Below are positions 25,277 through 37,200 of a DNA stretch of 64,000 nt, piece after piece. Source of the stretch: Enhygromyxa salina (GTDB taxonomy: Bacteria > Myxococcota_A > Polyangia > Nannocystales > Nannocystaceae). How positions within the stretch are numbered: position 1 is the first letter of the stretch; every line of letters begins with the position of its first letter. Made by a program: the position numbers and the translations under genes. The stretch is from contig NZ_JMCC02000080.1 in NCBI RefSeq assembly GCF_000737335.2, positions 1 to 64,000 on the forward strand, written 5' to 3'. The notes beneath the pieces were generated by a model. That model was not told the origin of the DNA and did not search any database. It worked only from the letters and a program-made list of their open reading frames with translations.

Positions 25277-28200
25277 ATGGCCGACTCGCCTGTCAACCGC
25301 GCTAGTTCACTCCGAGAGTGGATCCTCGAACAAGTCGCAGGTCTCCTGGAGGTCCGTCCCGAACGGGTGCTGCTCGACCGACGGCTGCGAGATCAGGGGT
25401 TGGACTCCGTGCTCGCGCTGGCGTTGTTGACCAAGCTCGAGGCCCACGTGGGTCGCTCGCTTTCAACCACCACCCCGTGGCGCTATCCGACCATCGACGC
25501 GCTGGTCCACTACCTCGAAGGCGGCGGTCCGCAGGCGACGCATCCGGCCGAGCTGACCGCTTCGGTCAACGAGCCAGTCGCAATTGTTGGGTTGGGTTGT
25601 CGATTCCCAGGCGCGGCCTCGCCCGAGGCGTTCTGGCGGCTCCTCCACGACGGGGTCGATGCCATCACCGAGGTCCCGCTCGAGCGCTGGGATCCCGCTC
25701 GCTGGTACGACAGCGATCCAACGGCGGTGGGCAAGTCGGCGACGCGATGGGGTGGCTACCTCGACCAGGTCGACCGCTTCGATCCCGGGTTCTTCAACAT
25801 ATCGCCGCGTGAGACGCGGGAGATGGATCCGCAGCAGCGCCTGTTTCTCGAGGTCGCCTGGGAGGCGCTGGAGAACGGTGGAATTGTCCCGCGCTCGCTC
25901 GTACACAGCTCGACGGCCGTGTTCGCGGGCGCGATGTGGAACGACTGGGATCGGGTCGTGGGTGATGATCCCACCAGGGTTGAACAGCACAGCGCGACCG
26001 GTCACGACCCCGGGATCATCGCCGGGCGCCTGTCCTACTTGTTGGGTGTTCGTGGGCCAAGCTTGACGGTGAACACGGCCTGCTCATCTTCGCTCGTTGC
26101 CGTGCACCTCGCCGTGCAGAGTTTGCAGCGGGGCGAATGTACGCGCGCGCTGGCGGGCGCGGTCAACTTGTTGCTCTCGCCGCTGAGCTCGGTCGCAATG
26201 AGCAAGTTCGGGGCGATGGCACCCGACGGCCGATGCAAGGCGTTCGACGCCCGCGCCAACGGATACGTGCGCGGCGAGGGCGTTGGCGTGGTGCTGCTCG
26301 AGCCTCTGTCGCTCGCGCTCGAACGGGGGGCGCCAATCTACGCGCTGATCCGCGGCAGCGCGATCAACAACGACGGCTACTCCAACGGACTCACCGCCCC
26401 CTCGGGCGACGCCCAAGAGGCCGTGATCTCGCGCGCGTGGGCGGTGGCCGGCCTGCCCCCCGCGGAGGTCGACTTCGTCGAGACCCACGGACCGGGGACC
26501 TACCTCGGCGATCCGATCGAAGCCGAGGCGATCGGGGCGGTGTTCTCTCCGGGGCGCGAAGCACCGCTGGTGATCGGCTCGGTCAAGACCAACCTGGGCC
26601 ACCTCGAGGCCGCGGCTGGCATGGCTGGGCTGATCAAGACCACCCTCGCGCTGCACCACGGGTTCATTCCGCCGAACCTGCACTTCGAGACGCCCAACCC
26701 CCACATCGACTTTGATCGGCTGCAGCTGCGGGTCCCGACGCAGATGCTCGAGTGGCCTGAACGCGAGCGGCCGCGTTTGGCGGGCGTCAGCTCGTTCGGG
26801 TTTGGCGGGACCAATGCCCACGTCGCGCTGACCTCCGCTCCTGGAGCGCTGCGGTCCAGTTCGTCAGTCCACATGACGCAGGAGCGAGCGCCTCTCGCCC
26901 CGGCGAGCTGCGACCTCGTGTTCGTGTTCTCGGGTCACGGCGGCCAGTGGTTGGGAATGGGCCAAGCACTGCTCCACCGCGAGCCCGACTTCCGTGCAGC
27001 CGTCGAGGCTTGTGACGCGGCCTTGCGTCCACTGATCGGCTGGTCGGCGCTCGAGCGCCTGTGTGGCAGCGAACCCGGTGAGTCGCCCGACGTCATCCAG
27101 CCGCTGCTGTTCACGATTCAGGTCGCGCTGGCGCGAACGTTGGCGGCCTACGGCGTCCGCCCCGACAAGGTGATCGGCCAGAGCATTGGTGAGGTCGCGG
27201 CCGCCCACGTCGCGGGTCACCTGTCCCTCGAAGACGCAGCCTCGGTCATCGCCGCGCGGGCCCGCCTCGCGGCCGCGCACCTCGCTGGTACCGGTGAGGT
27301 CATGGTCGTGCGACTCCCGCTCGAGCAGCTCGAGACGCTGCCCGCCGGCTTGTCGATCGCGGGGAAGATCGCCCCTCGTCGCACGCTGGTGACCGGCAGC
27401 CCGAGCTCGCTCGACGCGGCCGCGAAGTTGTTCGAGGCCCAGGGGGTTCGCTGCGGTCGGGGCCGGGTTGGCTACGCCTCCCACTCCCCACTCGTCGAGC
27501 CGATCCTCGACGAGCTGCGAGCGGCGCTCGCAGACATCACCCCGTGCGCTGGTGCGATCCCTTGGTGGTCGACGACCCTCGACGGGTGGGCGTCACCGCA
27601 AGTCGCGGGCGCGGACTATTGGGCCAAGAACTTGCGCCTGCCCTTCGACTTGCTCAACGGGGTGCGCGAGCTGGGCCGCGGGCGGCCTGCCGTGTTCGTG
27701 GAGATCGGACCGCACCCCGTGCTGGGCTCCGCCATCCGCGAGACGCTCGAGACAATCGAGACAATCGAGACGATCGACGGCCCCGTGGATGCGCTGGCCT
27801 GCACCCACCGCGAGCAAGACGAGTACGTCGACTTCCACGCCCTGCTCGAGACCCTCCACGAGCGCGGCCTGGTCCAGCCACCCACGCCGCGTGGACCGAC
27901 GATCGTCCCCGTCACCGCAACCACCCCCGAGGGCCTCCAACGCGCGGCGCTCGATCTCCACGGCTACCTCGCCCGCAATCCAAGCGTCGCGATGCAGGAC
28001 CTCGCGTGGACGATGCTGCGCCACCGCCCGCACCACCGGTACCGGGCCGCGTGGGTCGTCGCGGACCGCGAGACCCTGCTGCGCGGGCTCACGCAGCTGG
28101 ACAGCAGCTCTAGCGACAGCGCCAGTGGTGCGCCGGTGGTCCACCGAGGCAACGCCCGCGAGGGAGGCAAGGTCGCGTTCGTGTTCCCCGGACAAGGGGC

Positions 28201-31200
28201 GCAGTGGGTCGGCATGGGGCGGCGCTTGCTAGCCAGCGCCCCTGCCTTTGCGCGAGCGCTCGACGCCTGCGACGCGGCGCTGCTGCCCGAGACAGGCTGG
28301 TCGGTGCGGGAGGTCCTGCTCGGGGTTCCGGGCGCGCCCACGCTCGAGCGCATCGACGTGATCCAACCAACGCTGTGGGCGATGATGGTCTCGCTCGCCG
28401 GGCTGTGGCGCTCGTGGGGGATCGAGCCGGACATGGTCATCGGCCACTCGCAAGGCGAGATCGCGGCGGCCTGCATCGCGGGCAGTCTGTCCTTGACCGA
28501 CGGCGCGGCCGTGGTCGCGCGGCGCAGTCGTCTGTTGCTGGGGATCGCCGGCCGGGGGGCGATGGCGGCGGTCGGGCTTGGGCTCGAGGCGCTGATCGAG
28601 CTGCTGCCCGACGAGCTCAGCCTCGCGGTCGTCAACGATGGCGAGAGCAGCGTGGTCGCGGGGGATCCCGCGGCCGTGACCGCATGGGTCGAGCAGCTGC
28701 GCGAGCGTGACATCTTTGCGCGGAAGATCGACGTCGACATCGCGTCACACAGCGCGCAGATCGACGAGCTCCGCGACGCGCTGTACGAAGAGCTCGACGC
28801 GCTCACGCCGGTCAACGCGGCCGTGCCGATGATCTCCACGGTGTTCGACCGCGAGTTCGACGGCGAGGAGCTCGACGGTTCGTACTGGATCGAGAACCTG
28901 CGCCGACCGGTACGGTTTGATCGGGCGCTGCGCCGGGCGATCAACGATGGCGCGCAGATCTTCATCGAGGTCTCACCCCACCCGTTGCTGACCGGCGTGA
29001 TCGAGCGGGGGCTCGCGGAGCTCGGGGACCGCGGCACGGTCGTCGGCAGCCTCCGCCGCGAGCACGACGAGGTCGAGGCGCTGCTCGAATCGCTGGCCGA
29101 GCTGTTCGTCGCGGGCGTGCCCTTCGACACGCGGACGCTGCTGTCGCCAGCCAACATCGCGCCGCTGCCAACCTCGGTGTTCAACCGCGAGCGGTTCTGG
29201 CCGCCGCCAGCCTCCTCGGCCCGCTCGACTGGACCCCGCCCCAGCGCCGCCGGTGGCTGGGTGCTCGAGCTCGAGCTCGATCACCACCGCCAGCGGTGGC
29301 TCGCGGATCATCGGGTCCACGGCGAGATCGCCGTGCCCGGCATCGCAATGATCATGTGGATGCGCGAGGTGATCGCCAGCGTGCCGGGCAGCTGGGAGGT
29401 CAAGAACGCGGTGCTCGAGACCCCGCTGATCCTCGACGGACACGCCCGCGCCGTTCAGGTCTCGGCGATCCGCGAGGCCGAGGGCTACGCGGTCGAGCTG
29501 TTCGCGACCAAGTCTCTCGATGACACCTGGGTCCGCCACGCCAAGGCTCGGCTGCAGCGCAGCGCCGAGTTCCCGGTCGGCGAGATGCCCACGCTCGACG
29601 AGGCCGCGACCGAGCCGGCGCCCTACGCCAAGTGGGCCGAGGCCGGCAATGACTACGGCCCAGCGTTTCGCGGGATCGAGCGGCTGCTTCGCGACGGCGA
29701 CACGATCATCGCCGACCTCGCGCTGCCCGACGGCGTCGATCAAGCCGGCTCGGAGCGCGGGGTCCACCCGGCCTTGCTCGACGCCGCGCTGCAGCTGCTG
29801 TTCGTCGACGCGCCCATGGATGGCCAGGCCAACGCGTTGTTCACGGCCGACCTGCGCTTGTTTCGAACCCAGGCCAAGCGGGTCCGCGCGGTGGCTTCGC
29901 GTCCGCGCGGGCCGCTGAGCGGCGACATCACGCTGTGGGATCGCAGCGACGGCGGCCTGCTGGCCCACATTGGTGACGTCTCGTTGCTGCCTGTGGACCG
30001 GGCCGATCTCGCCGCCAGTGAACCTGTCGGCGCGCTGCAGCTGAGCTGGCGGCCCGAGCCGCTCGGGATGGTGTCGCCCTCGGACCGATGCGTGATCGTG
30101 GTCGACGAGATCACGCCGCTGGGTGAGGAGCTGAGCTACCTGCTGCACGACGCCGGCTCCGACGTCGAGCTGGTGCTGCGCGAAGATCTGGCGCCCACGC
30201 TGCGCGCGGGCGAGCGCGCCCACGTGATCGCGCTGTGGACCACCCCCGAGGGCCCGGCCGACCAAGCCGCGGTCACGCTCACGCGCGCGGCCGTCGAGGT
30301 CCTGCGCGCGGTCGTCGACGCCGGCGCGACGTCGACGTGGGTCACCTGCGGCGCGCAGGTCTTCCCGGGTTCCCCGGGTCACGCGGGCTCGCCCGCGCTG
30401 GCGGCTCTGTGGGGGCTTGGCCGGGTGCTGCAGCGCGAGCACCCCGAGCTCTCGCACCGGATGATCGACCTGGCGGACGAGCAGGCGGTCGCGCTTTTGT
30501 CCGACGCGCTGTTCGTCGACGATCACGAGGAGCAAGTCGCGATCGTCAACGGCCGTCGGCTGGTCCGACGCCTGGTCCCAGCGGCGCCCGGGGCCGAGAC
30601 CAGCTGGGCAGGTGGGCGGGTGCTCATCACGGGCGGCACCGGCTTCGTCGGGCGTCAGCTCGCACGCTACTTGATCGAGACGGCGGGCGCCGAGCAGGTG
30701 ATCTTGGCCAGTCGCAGCGATCCTTCGTTGGCCGCGCGCGACCAGCTGGGGGACCTTGGCGAGGCGATCCGCTTCGCCCGCTGCGACGTCACGGATCGCG
30801 CCTCGCTCGAGGCCCTGCTCGCAACCCTGCCCGAGCTGACCGGGGTCATCCACGGGGCCATGGCCCTGCACGACGCTCCGCTCGCAACCCTGACCCGCGA
30901 GCAGATCGACGCGGTCATGGCCCCCAAGGTCACGGGCGCGGTGCTGCTCCACGAGCTGTGCCAGGCCCACGCGATCGAGCGCTTCGTGCTGCTCTCGTCG
31001 ATGGCCTCGGTGCTCGGCAACCCCGGGCAGGGGGCCTACGCCGCAGCCAACGCGTTCCTCGACACCCTGGCCGAGCAGCGCCACGCCGCCGGCCTGCCAG
31101 GCCAGAGCCAGAGTTGGGGAATCTGGACCAACCAATCACAGCGCTTGACCGAGCACGATCGCGAACGCTTTCGTCGCTCGGGCGTGCGCCCGCTCGACGC

Positions 31201-34200
31201 CAACGAGGGCGTGCAGTGGTTTGGCGCCGCGTGGAAGATGGACGCGCCGCACCTGGTCCTGGTCCCTGTCGACTGGGACCAATTCTCGGACTCGCTGTCC
31301 TGGACCCCGCCGCTGCTCGAGGATCTGGTCACCAAGATCCTGCCAGCGCCGAGCGCCCCGCGAACCACCGAGGTGATCGCCAACGTGGCCGCGCTCGAGC
31401 GCGCCGTCGAGGCCGAAGTGCTCGAGATCCTTGGCCAGGAGCGGGGCCTCGCGCACGACGTGGGCTTCGCCGAGCAGGGCATGGACTCGCTGATGGCGGT
31501 CACGCTGCGCAGCCGGCTCGAGCAGCGCCTGCACCTGCAATTGTCGGCGACGATCGCCTTCAACTACCCCACGCTGCCGCGCCTGGTCCGTCACCTTGGC
31601 GAGCTGCTGGGGCTGACGGTCGAGCAGCAAGTCGCCCGGCAGATCGTCGCCAGCGACCACGCCGCGATCGCGGTGATCGGCATGGCCTGTCGATTCCCCG
31701 GCGCCGACTCGGCCGAGGATCTGTGGTCGATGCTGCTCGCGGGCACCGACGCGGTGGTCCCGATCCCAGGTGAGCGGTTTGACATCGAGCCCTGGTACGA
31801 CCCCGATCCCGACGCGCCCGGTCGCACCTACGTGCGCGAGGCCGGGCTGATCGACGAGGTCGACGCGTTTGATCTTGGCTACTTTCGGATCTCCCCCCGC
31901 GAGGCGCTGAGCATGGATCCGCAGCAGGGCCTGCTGCTCGAGGTCGGCGTCAACGCGCTCGAGGACGCTGGCGTCACGCTCTCGGGGCTCGAGGACAGCT
32001 CGGCGGGGGTGTTCGTTGGGGCGCTCAACTACGATCACGGCGCCAAGCTGCTCGGCCGCGCCGAGGCCGATTGGGTGGACGGCTTCACGGCCAGCGGGAC
32101 CCGCAGCTCGGTGCTCTCGGGCCGCTTGAGCCACTTCTTGGGCGTGCATGGGCCGTCGTTGACGGTCGACACGGCGTGCTCTTCGTCGATGACGGCGATC
32201 CACTTGGCGGTCCGCAGCTTGCGTGCCGGCGAGTGCGACCTGGCGATCGCGGGCGGGGTCAATGCCCTGCTCTCGCCTCTGACCTTGGTCGAGCGCAGCA
32301 AGAACCGGATGTTCTCGCCGACGGGGCGCTGCCGTCCGTTCGACGCGGGCGCCGACGGGATTGCGATCGGCGAGGGCTGCGGGATGGTCGTGCTCAAGCC
32401 CTTGGGTGAAGCGATGCTCGCGGGCGATCGGATCCGCGCGATCATCCGCGGCTCGGCGCTCAACCACGACGGACGGACCAGCGGCCTGACCGTGCCCAAC
32501 GGCCTGGCCCAGCGCGCGCTGCTGCGCTCGGCGATCACCGAGGCTGGCGTCCAACCCGAAGAGGTCGGCTACGTCGAAGCGCACGGGACCGGGACTTCGC
32601 TCGGTGATCCCATCGAGCTCGAGGCCCTGTCCAAGGCCATGCGCTTGGCCGACGACACGCCCCTGTGGGTTGGCTCGCTCAAGGCCAACCTTGGCCACCT
32701 CGAGTCGGCCTCGGGGGTCGCGGGGTTCATCAAGACCGTGCTCGCCCTCGAGCATCGGATGATCCCACCGCAGATCCACTTCGATCGCGGCAACCCCATG
32801 GTCCCGTGGGACAGCTCGCCGCTGCGCGTGCCCCAGTACGCGACCGACTTCACCAGCCAGTTCGCAGGCGTGAGCTCGTTTGGGTTCAGCGGGACCAACG
32901 TCCACGTGATCCTCGAGCGGGGCCTGTCCGTCGAAGAACACCCGCCGTCGCCGGATCCCTCGCTGCTCTTGTTGTCTGCCCGCGACGAGCATGCGCTCGA
33001 GCAGCTGCGCGAGCGCTGGTCCGCGTTGCTCGCGGGTGATCACCCACCGCTGGCGGACCTGTGTCACACGGCGGCGCGACGACGCGGCAACCACCCCTGG
33101 CGGCTCGCCGCCGCGGGCGACGGCGCGACCGAGCTCGGCGAACGACTGCGCGCAGCCCCGATGGTCCACGCCGGTCGCTCGACCCCGTCGGTGGTGTTCG
33201 TGTTCGCTGGACAGGGCGGCGTCTACAAGGGCATGGGCCGGCAGCTGCTCGAGTCGTCAACGGAGGTCAGGCAGATCCTCGAGGACATCGACGGGCTCGT
33301 GCTCAGCCTGGGTGGGACCTCGGTGCTCGACGCCCTGCGCGACGAGGACCTCGACCTGACCGAGATCGCGCAACCTGCGATCTTCGCCCTGCAGGTCGGT
33401 CTGGTGACCTGGTTTGCCTCGCACGGGATCCGCCCGGACGCCGTTGTTGGCCACAGCGTGGGTGAGCTCGCGGCCGCGTGGGCCTGCGGCGCGCTGCCCT
33501 TGTTCGAGGCCTGCCACATCGTGACCATGCGCGCGGGGGTCATGGCCAACCTCCGCGGGAGCGGGGCGATGCTCGCCCTCGCGATCACGCCCGACGAGGC
33601 CAGGGCGCTCGGCGTCCCAAACGTGAGCGTCGCGGCGATCAACGGGCCAAGCTCGTGCGTGCTGGCGGGACCCCACGCGGCGCTCGAGCAGCTCCGGGCC
33701 AAGTTCTCCAGCACCGGTCGGTTCGCGCGATGGGTGACGACCGACTACGCGTTTCACAGCCCCGCGGTCACGGCCGCGAGCGTTCGCCTGCGCAAGTTCG
33801 CGGGCAACGTCGAGACCGAGCCGGCCACGCTGGCTTTTTACTCCACGGTCGACGGCGCGCGCCGAGATGAGCCGCTGGACCTCGACTACTGGGTCCGCAA
33901 CATGTGCCAGCCGGTCCGCTTCGCCGCGGCGATCGAGGCGATCGCGAGCGAGATGGACGCGGTGTTCGTCGAGCTTGGCCCCCACCCGGCCCTGCAGATC
34001 CCGATCGCCCAGGTGCTCGCCGCGCGTGGCACGGATCACGACGCCGCTCGCTCGGCGATCGTTTCGAGCTTGCGTCGCGACGGCAACGCCCGCCTCGAGC
34101 TCGCCGAGGCCGCCGGCCGGCTCCACGGGCTGGGCGTGGCGGTCGAGCTCGATCGCTTGATCCCGCCGGCCAACGTGACCTCGCTGCCCGCGTACCCGTG

Positions 34201-37200
34201 GCAGCGCCAGCGTCATCGGCTCCCCGATCCGGTGCCAGCCACCCGCACGCAGGGGCCGCCCGGCAAGATCTTGGTCGCGCCCGCGGGCTGGACCGGCCTC
34301 GTTCGGTTGGATCAGCCGCGACCCACCTGGGAAGCGAGGCCAGTCGACCGCAATCAGCTCGACGCCGGCGCCTTGATCGCGCTGCTGCTCGCGCTCGTCG
34401 ACGCGCCGCTCGTCGACGCGCTGATGGCCGCGAGCACCCACAACGCCGACCGCGTCCACGTCACGCGCACGCGCGACGGCGTCGAGGTCTGGTCCGACGA
34501 CGGCAAGGGTTGGCGCGAGCTGCTGAACGCGAACTTGGGCGCCCCCGCGGCCCCCGAATCGTGGTCGAGCGACGCGGCGTGGGAGCCGTTCCCGCGCGAC
34601 CAACTCGAGGCCGAGCTCGCGGCGATCCAGCGCTCGCTCGGGGCCGACGTCGTGGTTATCGAGCGCGCGGGCGCGAGCTGGCGCCTGGGTCTGGACGGCG
34701 TCACCACCCTCCGCGCGTTCGAGCTGGCGCGCAGCCTGGGCTCGCTGATCCACGGTGGGCCGCGGGTCCTGGGTGGCTGGGGCCGACTGCAGGGCCGGGC
34801 GACGCCGAGCCGCGTCGGCGCGCTGGTGGTCACGCACACGCGGATCGCCATGTTCGATCCCGACGACCGCGAGCTGCTCGTGGTCGAGGCCACCCAGTGG
34901 GATCACGATGATCGGCCGCCGAGCTCGCGCGCCGCCACGCCACCCGAGCTGGCCACCCCCACGACCGCCCTGCTCGAACAGCTCGAGCGCTTGTCGCAGT
35001 CCGAGCGCGAGCACGCGCTCGCCGACTGGATCGAAGCGCAGGCCAAGACCGCGCTGATGCTCGAGACCGAGCTGCCCCGCGACGAGGGCCTGTTCTCGCT
35101 TGGCATGGACTCGCTGCTGGCGATCTCGCTGCTGACCAGCCTGGGCAAGGCGCTGGCGGTGTCGCTGCCGAGCACGTTGGTGTTCGAGCACCCCAGCGTG
35201 TCGGCGCTCGCACGCGCGGCGCTGGGCTTCGTCGACTGGGGCACACCCTCCGCCATGGCCATGGTCGGGCCGCCGCAGCCCACGGCGCGCGGGCTCGTGG
35301 TCCGCGAGACCCAGATCGAGCCCCAGACCGAGCTCGGTCAGCCGATCCAAGCCGGCAAAGACCCGCGCCTCGACGAACCAATCGCGATCGTTGGCGTCGC
35401 CTGCCGGCTGCCCGGCGCGGACTCGGTCGACGCGTTCTGGAACCTGCTCGAAGCTGGCGTTGACGCGATCACCCCGGTGCCGGCAGACCGCTGGGACGCG
35501 CAAGCCTGGACCGACGCCGACCCCGATCACCTCGGGCGCATGGTCTCGGCGGAGGGCGGCTTCCTCGGCGACCTCACCCACTTCGACCCAGCGTTCTTCG
35601 GGATCTCGGCCCGCGAGGCCGAGCGCATGGATCCACAGCAAAGGCTGTTGCTCGAGGTCGGTCACGAGGCCTTGGAGCAAGCCGGTTGGCCGGCTTCGAG
35701 CTTGCGCGGCACCCAGACCGGTGTGTTCGTCGGGATTGGCACCGAGGACTTCGCCCAGCTCAAATTTCACGGTGGGGCCGCCGAGGACATCGGCGCGTAC
35801 GACTTCACCGGGACCGACACCTCGGTCGCCGCCGGTCGTCTGTCGCACACGTGGGGCCTCGAGGGCCCGTGCATGGCGATCGACACGGCGTGCTCTTCAT
35901 CGCTGGTCGCCCTGCACCTGGCCGCGCAGTCACTGCGGCTCGGCGAGTGTGATCGGGCGCTGGTCGCTGGCGTGAACGTGATCCTCGCCCCCGAGCTCGG
36001 CGTGTTCCTCAGCCGCGCCCGCGCGATGTCGCCAAGTGGTCGCTGCCGCACCTTCGACAGCGCCGCCGACGGCTACGTCCGCGGTGAGGGCTGCGTGGTC
36101 TTGGCGGTCCGTCGCCTGTCCGACGCCGAGCGTGCGGGGGATCGGATCCTCGCGTTGATCCGCGGCTCCGCGGTCCGCCACGACGGCCACGCCAGCGGCC
36201 TGACCGTTCCCAACCCGGCGTCGCAGACCGCGGTGATCCGAGCGGCGCTCGCGAGCGCGCGGGTCGAGCCTGGTGAAGTGTCGATGATCGAAGCCCACGG
36301 CACCGGCACGCCGCTGGGGGATCCGATCGAGGTCCGGGCGCTGACCGAGGTGTTTGGCGGCCGGGCCGAGCGGCTGTGGCTGGGTTCGCACAAGACCAAC
36401 CTTGGCCACCTCGAGTCGGCCGCGGGGATCACCGGGGTGCTCAAGGTCGTGCTCGCGCTTCGCCACCGCGTGGTCCCGCCGCACCTCAACCTCGACACGC
36501 TCAACCCCAACATTGATCTGGGCCCGCTGCGGGCCGAGATCCCCACGCGCGCGGTCGCCTGGGACGCGCCCAAGGGCGGGCGACGGCTCGCGGGGGTCAG
36601 CTCGTTCGGGTTTGGCGGGACCAACGTCCACATCGTGCTCGAGCAAGCGCCCACCCCGGCAACGCTGGCGCCGCGCGTAGCAAGCAGGCCAGCCGATGCC
36701 GACGAGGCGCTGTACTTGCTGCCGCTGTCTGGGCGCTCGTTGGCCGCAGTCACGGCGCGAGCCCAGGCGATCGCCTCGCGCTTGCAGCCAGACACGACCG
36801 CGCGTGAACTCGACGACATCGCGCGCACGCTGGGTGCCCATCGAGATCATCACCCGCTGCGGATCGCCGCGCTTGGCGGGCGTGACGAGCTGCCCGGGCT
36901 GCTGCGTCAAGCCGAGCCCACCAAGGTCGGCCGGCACGCGCGCTTGATCTTCGTGTTCTCGGGTCAGGGCTCGCACACGCTGGGCATGGCCCAAGAGCTC
37001 TACGCCCACGAGCCAGTGTTTCGCGCCGCGATCGACAGCATCGCCGCGGCCTTCGAGCCCACGCTGGGGTGGTCGGTGAGCGCCAAGCTCGTCGCTTCGG
37101 ACCCGGCGCAGACCGAGGCGCACGCCCGCAACCTCGAACGCGCCGAGTTCGTCCAGCCGCTGCTGTGCGCGATCCAGATCGCGCTCGCCCAGCTGCTCGA

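Noticed and set aside
25277..29100. Tandem AT domains as an assembly duplication
   Set aside because: The two ATs differ throughout, including the active-site motif (GQSIGE against GHSQGE) and specificity box, so they are not recent copies.
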